This document shows, piece by piece, positions 18,168 through 27,638 of a DNA stretch of 64,000 bases. The DNA lies in NCBI RefSeq assembly GCF_010468565.1, contig NZ_WUEG01000015.1, positions 1 through 64,000 of the forward strand, read 5' to 3'. The translations under genes and the position numbers were made by a program. This DNA is from Allomuricauda sp. TY007 (lineage in GTDB: Bacteria; Bacteroidota; Bacteroidia; Flavobacteriales; Flavobacteriaceae). A model generated the notes under the pieces. The model did no database searches. It had not been told where the DNA came from and saw only the letters and a list, made by a program, of their open reading frames with translations. Within the stretch, counting starts at the first letter, position 1. Each line of letters begins with the position of its first letter.

Positions 18168-19907
18168 ATGGCATCCCACAAAACCATTTCGTACGTGAGT
18201 CTTTTATTGCTTTTTATTTCCCTGACGCTTTCTTCATGTAGTAAGGATAATGATCTGTTCGATGAAACGATCCAAAACCAAATTGAAGAAGAAACAACTG
18301 AGGATGGCGAGCTCATAAACTCAGTATCTTTTAGTGTAAACAATGATGAATTCACAATTTCCGGAGCTGTGGAATCAGCTATCTTGGATGTGTTGAAAAA
18401 TGACAGTATTCCTTCCCAAGATTTGGAAAGCTTTCAAATTGTGGCGGTTTCCGATGCTCTGGAAGGCGACATAAGCCTCAACGAGGATAATACCATAACC
18501 TATTCACCAAAACCGGAATCTGCCAACAAGGCCGGCAACAATGGTATGGTAAGCGACGAATTTACCTATACCGTCGAGGTACGAGGAAAAGGTAGTCAAA
18601 ACAAATATGAAAAAAAGGCCACCGTGGTCGTCAATACTCAATATGGCGATGTGGATATGGGGGCGGTGAAAGCCTTTCCAGGAGCGGAAGGCTTTGGTAG
18701 AAATGCCACAGGTGGACGTGGTGGCAGGATTATCCATGTTACTAACCTAAATGACAGCGGACCAGGGAGTCTACGAGCAGCCATAGAAGCGCAAGGTCCA
18801 AGAATAGTAGTTTTTGATGTTGGAGGTGATATTTTTCTTGAAAATCCTTTGCAGATTAGGGAAGCGAATGGTAAGGGTTCCGGAGATTTATCGGTTCTGG
18901 GACAAACAGCACCCTATCCAGGCATTACCATTAGAAATTATGGCATAGAAATAAGTGAGTCAAATATTATCTTAAGATATTTGACCATTAGGTTAAAAGA
19001 GACTAGGGATACTGTAATTACTAGGGACTGCCTGAGGATAAAGAACTTTGACAAGCCTCTAATAGAAAACTTTATTCTTGATCATTTAACTTTTTCTCAC
19101 GGCGACGATGAGGTTGTTAGCTTTAACGGAATTGACAATGAAATCAGAAATGTAACGTTGCAAAATTCTATGGTAGGAGAGTCAAATACCTCTTACAATA
19201 TTTTAGTAGGCACAAATGTATTCAACCTCACAGTGTTTGGGAATTATCTCCATAATACCAGCGACAGAAACGTGCTTTATGGCTATGGTTTGAACAAGGA
19301 AAATGCGGAGCAAATCAACAATGTGATTTATGGTTATGATTGGGGTACGACTGTGGCTTGGGGTAGCATAGTTGATATAATTTCCAATGTTTACAAAAAA
19401 GGATATCCTAATGGTAATGGATATGCCATAGGATATGGAGTTAACACCTATAATAATCCTAATGCCTTAGAAACAGATGGTGATCTTCATGTGAACGGTA
19501 ATTTTCAAATCGACGGGCATATTTTAAAAAGTAGCGGAGCACAAACATACAGTGAACCGAATAGGGTGATAACAAATAGTTTAATTGAATCATGGGAACA
19601 TGATTCAGAGAATATTATAACTAATGTTTTGGGTAATTGTGGCAATTCTATCCATAGAGATGAAATGGATTTACAGGACATTACAGATTTTTATAATGGT
19701 ACTGGGAATTGGGAAACTGAAACTATTCCCAACAAGACTGCTGGATATTGGTCTGAAAGCTATGATACGGACCAAGATGGTATGGCTGATACATGGGAAA
19801 TAAGGACTTTTGGAGATTTACTCGCAGCACCTTCGGACGATTATAACGGAAATGGTTACACTAATATTGAAGAATTCGTGTTCTCATTAATTCCAAATCA
19901 AGAATGA
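18168..19907 (+). CDS. Pectate-lyase-like (right-handed beta-helix) lipoprotein
   Basis: 579 residues. The signal peptide ends in a lipobox (LTLSSC), so the mature protein should be lipid-anchored, probably on the outer membrane. Residues about 45-155 look like a cadherin/Ig-type domain. The segment from about 165 (AFPGAEGFGRNATGGRGG, then VTNLNDSGPGSLRAAI) is the usual start of polysaccharide lyase family 1-like beta-helix proteins. The later DHLTFSHGDDEVVS matches the conserved strand of that family. The C-terminus has two Asp-rich calcium-loop-like motifs (DTDQDGMADTWE and DYNGNGYTNIEE). The catalytic Arg and calcium ligands were not assigned. It lies inside a polysaccharide biosynthesis locus with its own promoter and terminator, so it may cut the polymer made here. 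Substrate is unknown. Confidence 0.85.
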   Translation: MASHKTISYVSLLLLFISLTLSSCSKDNDLFDETIQNQIEEETTEDGELINSVSFSVNNDEFTISGAVESAILDVLKNDSIPSQDLESFQIVAVSDALEGDISLNEDNTITYSPKPESANKAGNNGMVSDEFTYTVEVRGKGSQNKYEKKATVVVNTQYGDVDMGAVKAFPGAEGFGRNATGGRGGRIIHVTNLNDSGPGSLRAAIEAQGPRIVVFDVGGDIFLENPLQIREANGKGSGDLSVLGQTAPYPGITIRNYGIEISESNIILRYLTIRLKETRDTVITRDCLRIKNFDKPLIENFILDHLTFSHGDDEVVSFNGIDNEIRNVTLQNSMVGESNTSYNILVGTNVFNLTVFGNYLHNTSDRNVLYGYGLNKENAEQINNVIYGYDWGTTVAWGSIVDIISNVYKKGYPNGNGYAIGYGVNTYNNPNALETDGDLHVNGNFQIDGHILKSSGAQTYSEPNRVITNSLIESWEHDSENIITNVLGNCGNSIHRDEMDLQDITDFYNGTGNWETETIPNKTAGYWSESYDTDQDGMADTWEIRTFGDLLAAPSDDYNGNGYTNIEEFVFSLIPNQE

Positions 19908-19946
19908 GAAAAGTATTTTAGTTTAAAAACTTGTCCATTATCGATT

Positions 19947-19976
19947 AAGCTGTTCCTTTGAACAGCTTTTTTTTTT
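19947..19976 (+). terminator. Intrinsic terminator after the lyase-like gene
   Basis: A perfect 9-bp stem, AAGCTGTTC / GAACAGCTT, with a CTTT loop is followed by a run of ten T. It lies 39 bases after the stop codon and makes the lyase gene a monocistronic unit. Confidence 0.9.
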
Positions 19977-20016
19977 AGGTTATTTCTTCATTTATATTTT
20001 TCATTAAAATTCCAAG

Positions 20017-20970
20017 ATGAAAGCTCTATTTAATGATTTTTATACCAAAAACCTATTTGGCTTTACTATTCTTAAACCATTGGTATTGGCATATCAGTTT
20101 TTTTCGCAGAAAAAGTATTTGTCGCGTAAAAAATTCATTCTCCTGCAGTTTAAAAAAAACTTTGGTTATGAATTGAATCTTAAAAACCCTAAAACTCTTA
20201 ATGAAAAAATAAACTGGTTGAAATTACACTACGAAAATCCAATCGGTAACAAGCTTGCCGATAAATATAGGGTAAGGGAAGTTATTAAAAGTGAGATTGG
20301 TGAAAACTATTTAATACCACTGGCCTATATGACCAAAAACCCTAAAGATATCATTCCTGAAAATTTACCCAATTATCCAGTAATCATAAAAACAAATCAT
20401 AACAGCTCAGGTGGTATAGTTATTAAAGATAAAAATATCAAGAATAATTGGAGAAGATTACAAAATCAGTTAAGAGCCAATCTGGCTGAAAACTTTTATT
20501 GGGTTGGACGTGAGCTAGTTTATAAGGATATTGAACCATTAATTATAGTCGAGAAATTACTAGGTGATCATAATGGAAACGTCCCTAACGATTATAAAGT
20601 ACATTGTTTTGACGGAGAAGTTCAAATGATCAATGTAGATATTGGGAGAGGAGGTGATAACCAATATTGCAATTGGTACAATAAACAATGGAATAGAGAA
20701 CCCTATGAATGGGGTGGGCGAATTCGAAATGGCACCTATGCAAAACCAAGCGAAGAAGATGTTGAAAAACCTGAGTGTTTACAAGAGATGATTCAATTGT
20801 CACAAAAGTTGGCAAAAGATTTTAAATATTTAAGGGTGGATTGGTACATTATTAATAATAAGCTTTATTTTGGGGAGTTAACATTATATCATCATGCGGG
20901 AAGTAAACCCATATATCCTTTTGAATGGGATTTAACATTAGGAGACAAACTAATTCTAAAGCAAAAATGA
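20017..20970 (+). CDS. TupA-like ATP-grasp protein (copy 1)
   Basis: 317 residues. The sequence is typical of the TupA-like ATP-grasp family (named from teichuronopeptide synthesis in alkaliphilic Bacillus): NPKTLNEKINWLKL near 57-70, PVIIKTNHNSSGG in the nucleotide-binding part, LIIVEKLL, DYKVHCFDGE, and YLRVDWYIINNKLYFGELT near the end with metal-ligand-type acidic residues. ATP-grasp enzymes activate a carboxylate as acyl phosphate and join it to an amine or similar group. The substrate here is unknown. The next gene starts within its stop codon (ATGA at 20967-20970), so the two are translationally coupled. A related copy is at 26671-27555, about half of whose residues look identical in the C-terminal part. 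Confidence 0.87.
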   Translation: MKALFNDFYTKNLFGFTILKPLVLAYQFFSQKKYLSRKKFILLQFKKNFGYELNLKNPKTLNEKINWLKLHYENPIGNKLADKYRVREVIKSEIGENYLIPLAYMTKNPKDIIPENLPNYPVIIKTNHNSSGGIVIKDKNIKNNWRRLQNQLRANLAENFYWVGRELVYKDIEPLIIVEKLLGDHNGNVPNDYKVHCFDGEVQMINVDIGRGGDNQYCNWYNKQWNREPYEWGGRIRNGTYAKPSEEDVEKPECLQEMIQLSQKLAKDFKYLRVDWYIINNKLYFGELTLYHHAGSKPIYPFEWDLTLGDKLILKQK

Positions 20971-22034
20971 AGATTGACTTTGTTATTGATAGTCTTGATG
21001 GAGGCGGAGCTGAGAGAGTAATGGCAACATTGGCCAATGGATTCGCTAAAACTAATAATGTTACCTTGATTACCTTCAACGAGGGTGAAATTTTTTTTAT
21101 TGATTCACTGGTAAAAAGAGAAAAGTTGTACCATGGAAAGTTTAAAAACCATACCTTAAGATCTTTATTAAACCTGTTTCAGTATTACAAAGGACGGGAT
21201 TCAAGGCCGGATGTAGTTATATCATTTATGCCAATGAATGCCTTTGTAGCTGTGCCAATTGCAAAACTTTTTGGATTTAAGATAATAGTTAGCGAGCATA
21301 CCAATCATTTGGCCAATCTTACGAGCAAAAAAAAATATATAAGGAAATTTATTTACCCCTTAGCTTCTGCAGTGACCGTGCTAACGCACTACGATTTTGA
21401 CTTCTTCAGAAAACTGAATCCAAGAGTCGTAATTATGCCCAATCCTATCATTCTGCCAACCTACATAACTCTTCTTCATAAAAGAAAGAAAAATATTTTA
21501 GCAGCTGGTGCATTAAACAGGTATGAGGATAAAGGATTTGACAGCTTACTAAAAATAGCTGCTCCTTTACTACACAAACATAAAGAATGGACATTGACCA
21601 TTGCCGGCAACGGTGATGAAGGAATGTATGCTTTGACCAATTTAAGCAAAGAACTTAATATTGAAAATCAAGTAATCCTGCCTGGCTTTTGTGAAGATAT
21701 ACAAGACCTGATGCAAGGTTCACAAATTTTTATTTTGCCATCCAAGTTCGAGGGGCTACCTATGGTATTGATGGAAGCTTTAAGCAATGGGATGGCCTGT
21801 GTTGCTTACGATTGTATATCAGGGCCTCGTGAATTAATTGAACATAAAATCAATGGACTACTCGTGGAAAACCAAAATACAAAATCTATGCAGCAAAATC
21901 TAAGACTTTTACTGGAAGATGAAGGTCTAAGGTTGCAACTAGCTAAAAATGCTCCCAAAAGCATGAGAAAGTTTGAGTTATCAGAAATTATAAATAAATG
22001 GAATGGTTTGTTTAAAGAACTAACTGCAAAATAA
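20967..22034 (+). CDS. Glycosyltransferase family 4
   Basis: 355 residues from the ATG at 20967, which overlaps the stop codon of the upstream TupA-like gene. A longer frame starting at 20925 would add 14 residues inside that gene and does not fit the family. The start MKIDFVIDSLDGGGAERVM is the classic GT4 N-terminus. The C-terminal donor site has ILPSKFEGLPMVLMEALSNG with the EX7E-type glutamates. It should transfer a sugar to the lipid-linked repeat unit at the inner face of the membrane. The wzy-like gene follows with a one-base TAATG overlap. Confidence 0.92.
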   Translation: MKIDFVIDSLDGGGAERVMATLANGFAKTNNVTLITFNEGEIFFIDSLVKREKLYHGKFKNHTLRSLLNLFQYYKGRDSRPDVVISFMPMNAFVAVPIAKLFGFKIIVSEHTNHLANLTSKKKYIRKFIYPLASAVTVLTHYDFDFFRKLNPRVVIMPNPIILPTYITLLHKRKKNILAAGALNRYEDKGFDSLLKIAAPLLHKHKEWTLTIAGNGDEGMYALTNLSKELNIENQVILPGFCEDIQDLMQGSQIFILPSKFEGLPMVLMEALSNGMACVAYDCISGPRELIEHKINGLLVENQNTKSMQQNLRLLLEDEGLRLQLAKNAPKSMRKFELSEIINKWNGLFKELTAK

Positions 22035-23197
22035 TGGAATCAAAGCAAGAGGTATTGCCCATACTGCGATACGTTATTTTAGGCCTTATTATATGGAATT
22101 TCCCTGCATTTGCTCTAGTGTATATAAATTCTTCTATATCTTCCCTACTAAGTTATGCATCTTATGGATTGATATTAGCTTATGTTATCCTCAACAAAAA
22201 AACCGGGAACTCTTATGAAATGCTCATCTTTGGGGGAGTATATTTTTTGATTGGTATTTTAGTGAGTCAAGAATATATTGAAGGGATTTATTCTTTTTAT
22301 GTAACCGTAATTAAGTATTTCATCATTATCTGGGGCGGATATGAGGTAGTAAAGAATACCTCTCAAAAAGAACTTTGGTTTTTCCTATTGATTGGTGCAT
22401 TATCTATCTTGGGTAATATTTTTCTTTTTCAAAGTCCTTTGGCCGATTACGGACGCTATAGCGGTTTTTATTTGGACGCCAACAATGGTGGTTTGGTCTG
22501 TTTAATGGGCTTAGCCCTGAGCTTCACTACTCTCAAATCATTACAGCTGTTTGGCAAGCTATCTTTTACTGGTTTGGGACTAATTACCCTATCCCGGACC
22601 TTCATGGTAACCTGGATTTTAATTAACCTCATTTCTATCCGGTTGAGTTTGAAAAATGTCAAGATGTTAGTAATTGGATTTGGGGTATTGGTTTTATTGG
22701 TCACTTACAACGAATTCCTTCCGGTTAAAAACCCTCGATTGGAACAGCTAGCCGTTTTGGTAAAAGGAGGGCAGCAAAGAAGCACTGGCGCATTAAATGA
22801 AGACTCTCGAACAGAAACTTGGGCCCGATATTACGATGCTATTCTTTCCAGACCCATTTTCGGGAATGGTTACCGATCATTTTATGGAAATGGTGTAGCT
22901 GCAACAAATTTTGGGGTACATAATACCTACTTGCTTATATGGGGAGAAGGCGGTATACTTCCTATCTTTGTTTTTTTGGCTTTCTTAGGCAAACTGTTTG
23001 TTAGAGGTATTAACCAGTTCAAACAAAAACCTTATGGTCTTATGATGTTGGTTGCATTATCATTGTTTTTAATGACCAACCATAATTTTATGACCAACGA
23101 CTACTCCATCTTTTTACTGATGTGGATTGCCATCCAACTAAAGCCTACATCTACAACAGTTAGGGAGAATAATATGTTTTCCATAGAAAAAAGGTGA
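22034..23197 (+). CDS. wzy: Wzy-like O-antigen/exopolysaccharide polymerase
   Basis: 387 residues with about ten to twelve hydrophobic segments and a larger loop (about 235-300) holding the O-antigen ligase/Wzy_C features: DSRTETWARYYDAILSRP, GNGYRSF and VHNTYLLIWGEGG. The family joins lipid-linked repeat units in the periplasm or ligates them to an acceptor. Within a locus that also has a flippase, Wza and Wzc, polymerase is the more likely role. WaaL-type ligase cannot be excluded from sequence alone. The start codon overlaps the preceding stop codon (TAATG), showing tight coupling to the GT4 gene. Confidence 0.85.
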   Translation: MESKQEVLPILRYVILGLIIWNFPAFALVYINSSISSLLSYASYGLILAYVILNKKTGNSYEMLIFGGVYFLIGILVSQEYIEGIYSFYVTVIKYFIIIWGGYEVVKNTSQKELWFFLLIGALSILGNIFLFQSPLADYGRYSGFYLDANNGGLVCLMGLALSFTTLKSLQLFGKLSFTGLGLITLSRTFMVTWILINLISIRLSLKNVKMLVIGFGVLVLLVTYNEFLPVKNPRLEQLAVLVKGGQQRSTGALNEDSRTETWARYYDAILSRPIFGNGYRSFYGNGVAATNFGVHNTYLLIWGEGGILPIFVFLAFLGKLFVRGINQFKQKPYGLMMLVALSLFLMTNHNFMTNDYSIFLLMWIAIQLKPTSTTVRENNMFSIEKR

Positions 23198-23223
23198 TGA
23201 GCGAAACCAATCAACCCTAAGGT

Positions 23224-24564
23224 ATGCGAAATGATAAAAAATACTGGTTCCTCCAATTGAAAAAACTTTGGAAAAAATATCAAAGTCAACTGTTGTCAGA
23301 CATGTTGACGGTTGCCATAGTTTCATTGCTTGTAAAAGGAGTTGGTTTTTTTAAGGAAATATTGATTGCTGATGCATATGGTGTATCCGAGCTTTTGGAT
23401 ACTTTTCTCATCGCTTTTCTGGTTCCAAAATTTATCCAAAGTGTATTCCTTAATGCCTATGGCAGCGTCTTTATCCCCAATTACGTACAAGAAAAGCAAG
23501 TTGAGAAAAATACAGGAACCTTTCAAGGTTCCAGTTTTATAATTACGGTGTTGATAGCACTGTTTATGATAGGTGTCACCTATATAGGTATTGACACCTA
23601 TTTGGAACTTCTTTTTCCAGGTCATAAAGCTCAATACTACGAACTTATCAAAACACAATTATGGATTATCCTCCCTTGTATCCTGTTTTGGGGAATCTCC
23701 TCTTTGATATCAGGGCTCTTAATGGTTGAAAATGAATTCCTATATTCATCCTTGAATGTCATATTTGTCCCAATTATTACAATTGTTTTACTACTTTTTT
23801 TTCAATCCGAATTACAGGAAAAAACACTGGCATTGGGCTTGCTATTGGGCAGTATAGTCAGTTTTCTCTATTTAATCGTATTAGGGCTTAAAAAGAAAGT
23901 GCTCGCTTTCAACAAACCTGATTTTAAAAATAAAAACATACGAATTTTACTTACTCAGGTTCCGGCAAAAATGTCATCTGGCTTAATCAATGGGGTCAAC
24001 CCTATGGTGGACCAATATTTTTCGGCCCAAATTGCTATTGGTGCTATTGCAGCCCTTAATTATGGTCATAAAATACCGATGGTAGTCATTGGATTGGCAG
24101 GTGCCCCTATTGGAAACACCTTGTTGCCTTATTTCTCCAAAAAAGCGATGGAAGGCCATCATAAATTGTATGAGTATTTAAAACGTGTATTAAGAACAGC
24201 TCTTGGATTAATGGGCATTATCACGGTGGTTTTAATTTTTCTCTCCAAGCTTATTGTCCAAATACTTTTTGAACGTGGGGCTTTTACCTCTGAGGACACC
24301 ACACAGGTTTATGTGATTCAGCAGATGTATCTAATTCAACTACCCTTTTATATCGTTGGTATCATAATGAACAAATACCTGACGGCCATTAATAAAAATA
24401 ATTTTCTAGTATTATCCTCGTTGATAAGTTTAGCTCTTAATATTTCTCTAAATTATATATTCATGGAATTAATGGGCACCAAAGGGCTTGCTTTGGCAAC
24501 CTCATTAGTTTCTCTAGGAAATTCAATTGCTATATACTTGTATATAAAAAAACTACATAAATAA
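23224..24564 (+). CDS. wzx: MurJ/Wzx-like lipid-linked oligosaccharide flippase
   Basis: 446 residues with about 12-14 membrane helices and the MVF/MurJ-type features LVKGVGFFKEILIADAYG, SVFLNAYGSVFIPNY and FERGAFTSEDT. MurJ proteins flip lipid II. Paralogues inside polysaccharide loci act as Wzx-type flippases for lipid-linked repeat units, which is the likely role here. The start ATG at 23224 follows the wzy-like gene by 26 bases, and the GT2 gene begins 7 bases after its end. Confidence 0.85.
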   Translation: MRNDKKYWFLQLKKLWKKYQSQLLSDMLTVAIVSLLVKGVGFFKEILIADAYGVSELLDTFLIAFLVPKFIQSVFLNAYGSVFIPNYVQEKQVEKNTGTFQGSSFIITVLIALFMIGVTYIGIDTYLELLFPGHKAQYYELIKTQLWIILPCILFWGISSLISGLLMVENEFLYSSLNVIFVPIITIVLLLFFQSELQEKTLALGLLLGSIVSFLYLIVLGLKKKVLAFNKPDFKNKNIRILLTQVPAKMSSGLINGVNPMVDQYFSAQIAIGAIAALNYGHKIPMVVIGLAGAPIGNTLLPYFSKKAMEGHHKLYEYLKRVLRTALGLMGIITVVLIFLSKLIVQILFERGAFTSEDTTQVYVIQQMYLIQLPFYIVGIIMNKYLTAINKNNFLVLSSLISLALNISLNYIFMELMGTKGLALATSLVSLGNSIAIYLYIKKLHK

Positions 24565-24571
24565 CAATGCT

Positions 24572-25480
24572 ATGTTTAGTATTATTACTCCTACCTACAA
24601 TAGATCCCATACACTAGAGAGAGTTTATTGTTCTTTGCGTAATCAGACAGATCAGGATTTTGATTGGATTATAATGGATGATGCCAGTACTGATGATACG
24701 GATGCTCTAGTACATTCTTGGATAGCCGAATCCAATAAATTTTCTATACAATACCATAAATTATCAGAAAATAAGGGAAAGCCCTACGCTTTAAATCAAG
24801 GGTTTAAATATTGCCATCGCCCTATTACAATTATTGCGGATAGTGATGATACATTTGTATCCCGGACAATAGCTGAATTGAAAGTGTTATGGAAAAGTGT
24901 TGAATTGAGTAAAGATGCGAAAAAAATCGCAACAATATGGACATTAACCGATGATGAGCAAGGGCGATTGGTTGGTGAACCTTTCCCGCATAACTTTTGG
25001 CAAGTAAATTACAAAGAACGGGTTTTGGAAAGAAAACAACAGATTGCTGGCGAAAAATGGCATAGCTGGAGAACCGAAATACTCAAGAAATATAAAATGA
25101 GTTACAGCAAGCACTCTTTTATCCCAGAAGGTGCTACATGGAAAAGAATTAACCAAGACCATGATTTTTTATGCATAAACATTGTTCATAGAAAATATTT
25201 CTCAAGTCCAGATGGGTTAATTAAAAAGAAAAAATCAAGATTAGAGCTTGAAAAAATTAAATATTATAATGCTTATTATCAACTTTATGACGTTCCGTTT
25301 TTTTCACATTTAACGCAGCCATTCTATAGAAGATATTCATTTGAGTATTTGAAGGCAAGTTTTTATCATAAAGATAAAGAGGTTAGGTTAGGAATTAGAA
25401 AAAAGCTCTGTTGTTTAATTCCCGCCATCTTGAACCTACCAAAGGGTATAATGGGTTATCTAAAAACCGATTCCAAATAA
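24572..25480 (+). CDS. Glycosyltransferase family 2
   Basis: 302 residues. The GT-A fold start FSIITPTYNRSHTLERVYCSL is followed by DDASTDDT and by ADSDD, the metal-binding DXD-type motif near 90. It is an inverting family. No membrane segment is seen. It is in the middle of the compact gene run and presumably adds one residue of the repeat unit. Donor and acceptor are unknown. Confidence 0.9.
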   Translation: MFSIITPTYNRSHTLERVYCSLRNQTDQDFDWIIMDDASTDDTDALVHSWIAESNKFSIQYHKLSENKGKPYALNQGFKYCHRPITIIADSDDTFVSRTIAELKVLWKSVELSKDAKKIATIWTLTDDEQGRLVGEPFPHNFWQVNYKERVLERKQQIAGEKWHSWRTEILKKYKMSYSKHSFIPEGATWKRINQDHDFLCINIVHRKYFSSPDGLIKKKKSRLELEKIKYYNAYYQLYDVPFFSHLTQPFYRRYSFEYLKASFYHKDKEVRLGIRKKLCCLIPAILNLPKGIMGYLKTDSK

Positions 25481-25559
25481 AATATAGGCTATCAAATGAT
25501 TAAAAAAATAATATGAAAAGCTTTTAAACGTTTTCCTTTCGAAATATAAACAGACTAAT

Positions 25560-26660
25560 TTGAATAGCGTGGCTCAAAAAAAAGTTAAAATTTTCTTCTG
25601 TATTCCCAACTTATCAGCAGGCGGAGCAGAACGGGTTATGGTTTTTTTGGCAAAAAATCTTTCTTCAAAACTGTTTACGGTTAAACTTATAGTTGTTGGT
25701 TTTGAAAAAGACTCTGTTTATTCCACTGCTGGAATAGATGTTTGTTATTTAAACGAAACAAAAGTTCGAAAAGCATTCTTCAAAATTTTCCGCATTTTGA
25801 AGGAATATGAGCCTGATATTCTTTTTGGAACCTTGGCTCACATTAATCAACTAGTTGGCCTACTTTCTTATTTATTTCCAAGACTTGTATGTGTCACAAG
25901 GGAAACCTACGTTCTAAGTGAGGACAGAAAAACTGAGTTGAAAAAACCTTATTTTAAAAGAGTAAAGAATAGATTCATTACAAAGCTCGCGAATAACAGA
26001 ATTAATTATATAATCTGCCAGTCCAATGATATGCAAAACGACATATTACAAACTGGAATTTCTGATTCTAAGAAACTGAAGGTACTTAACAATCCCGTTT
26101 CTAACGAAATACAGGTTAAAAAAGTACAGCTTCTCGAAAGCCCAATCAAGTTCATTACCGTAGGTCGCTTAACAAAACAAAAAGGCCATGATCGAATTTT
26201 AAGGTGTTTATCAAAAATAACTTTCGATTTTACATACACCATCATAGGAGATGGACCTAAAAAGAAAAACTTGTTAGATCTAGCAAAAAATCTTGGGATT
26301 TCGGACAAAATAATCCATATACCATTTACCGACAAAGTATACGAACAGTTATACAAACACCATATATACTTACAAGGATCTTATTATGAAGGGTTTCCAA
26401 ATGCATTATTAGAAAGTCTTGGTTCAGGAACTCCCGCCATTGTATTTGAGGCACCTGGTGGAATAAATGAAATTATGTCGAACGATTCAAACGGATTTAT
26501 TGTCGAAAATGAACATGAATTCATAAAAAAAATCAACTATGTGAAAGACAACCTAAGTGAATTTTCTCCTAGCAAGGTTTCTAAAATAGTTAGAGAAAAA
26601 TTTGGTTCAGATATTGTTATTCGGCAGTACGAAGACTTTTTCAATCAAATTGTAACATAA
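25560..26660 (+). CDS. Glycosyltransferase family 4 with non-ATG start
   Basis: 366 residues if translation starts at the TTG at 25560, or 363 from the GTG at 25569. No in-frame ATG lies upstream before the stop at 25509, and the first in-frame ATG (residue 27) would delete the family signature KIFFCIPNLSAGGAERV. So a non-ATG start is needed. The C-terminal donor site GSYYEGFPNALLESLGSGTPAIVFEAPGG is recognisable. It should transfer a sugar to the lipid-linked repeat unit. The second TupA-like gene starts 10 bases downstream. Confidence 0.88.
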   Translation: MNSVAQKKVKIFFCIPNLSAGGAERVMVFLAKNLSSKLFTVKLIVVGFEKDSVYSTAGIDVCYLNETKVRKAFFKIFRILKEYEPDILFGTLAHINQLVGLLSYLFPRLVCVTRETYVLSEDRKTELKKPYFKRVKNRFITKLANNRINYIICQSNDMQNDILQTGISDSKKLKVLNNPVSNEIQVKKVQLLESPIKFITVGRLTKQKGHDRILRCLSKITFDFTYTIIGDGPKKKNLLDLAKNLGISDKIIHIPFTDKVYEQLYKHHIYLQGSYYEGFPNALLESLGSGTPAIVFEAPGGINEIMSNDSNGFIVENEHEFIKKINYVKDNLSEFSPSKVSKIVREKFGSDIVIRQYEDFFNQIVT

Positions 26661-26670
26661 AAACGAATAA

Positions 26671-27555
26671 ATGGCTTTACCTAGCTTTATACACCCCATC
26701 ATCTCAATCCTTCCGGATAGAATTTACATTGCTATGAAGTTTTGGTTTTATCAGGGATATTTACCTGACCTTAATGCACCCAAAACCTTAAACGAAAAAA
26801 TTACTTGGCTAAAACTTAATGACCGGACTAATCTTCATACAGAATGTACCGACAAATATGCTGTTAGAAAATATATCTCAAACACCATAGGTGATGAATA
26901 TTTGGTCCCATTGTACTTTCACACAGTCAATGTAAAAGATGTTAGACCAGAAAACATCAACAAACTTCCCTGCATTATTAAAACCAATAACGATAGTGGA
27001 GGTGGGTATTTTGTTAGAGATATTCGTTCAGTGAACTGGGAAGTAATCCGTAAAGCACTGAAGTATAGGTTATCCAGCAATTATTATGGCAAATCGAAAG
27101 AATGGCAATACAAACATATTAAACCCAGGATTATAGTTGAAAAATTATTAGAAGACAAGAATGGGCAAATTCCTTTTGATTATAAAGTACACTGTTTTAA
27201 TGGAAAACCAAGAATGATCAGTGTGGACATGGGACGTAATACAAATACACATTATAGGAACTGGTATTCCCCGCAATGGCAAAGAGAACCATATAGCTGG
27301 TCATCCCCCAAAGGCAGGGGAAAATCAACCAAACCAAGTGAACAAGATGTTCCAAAGCCAAAAACACTAAAAGAAATGCTACAATTATCCAAGAAACTGG
27401 CCGAGCCTTTTACCTATGTTCGAGTGGATTGGTACGATGTGAACGATAAATTATTTTTTGGGGAACTGACGTTTTGCCACGATAGTGGGCTTATGCCCAT
27501 TGTTCCCAAAATTTGGGATGAAAGACTGGGAAGTGAACTAAACCTATCGTCTTGA
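26671..27555 (+). CDS. TupA-like ATP-grasp protein (copy 2)
   Basis: 294 residues and clearly homologous to the protein at 20017-20970. Shared blocks are KTLNEKI-WLKL, IIKTN-SGG, IIVEKLL, DYKVHCF-G, NWY--QW-REPY-W, KPSE-DV-KP and RVDWY--N-KLFFGELT. The copy is shorter at the N-terminus. It probably has a related but distinct substrate, since the residues around the presumed active site differ (DRTNLHTECTDKY against HYENPIGNKLADKY). Both copies lie next to a GT4 gene, suggesting pairs of a sugar transfer and a modification step; this is inference. Confidence 0.86.
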   Translation: MALPSFIHPIISILPDRIYIAMKFWFYQGYLPDLNAPKTLNEKITWLKLNDRTNLHTECTDKYAVRKYISNTIGDEYLVPLYFHTVNVKDVRPENINKLPCIIKTNNDSGGGYFVRDIRSVNWEVIRKALKYRLSSNYYGKSKEWQYKHIKPRIIVEKLLEDKNGQIPFDYKVHCFNGKPRMISVDMGRNTNTHYRNWYSPQWQREPYSWSSPKGRGKSTKPSEQDVPKPKTLKEMLQLSKKLAEPFTYVRVDWYDVNDKLFFGELTFCHDSGLMPIVPKIWDERLGSELNLSS

Positions 27556-27638
27556 GAACTTTAGTAACTCCTGTTTTGTTTGTATCCGTAAACCATACCT
27601 TTCCAAATTTTATAGCCAACTAAACTAATCGCTCCATT

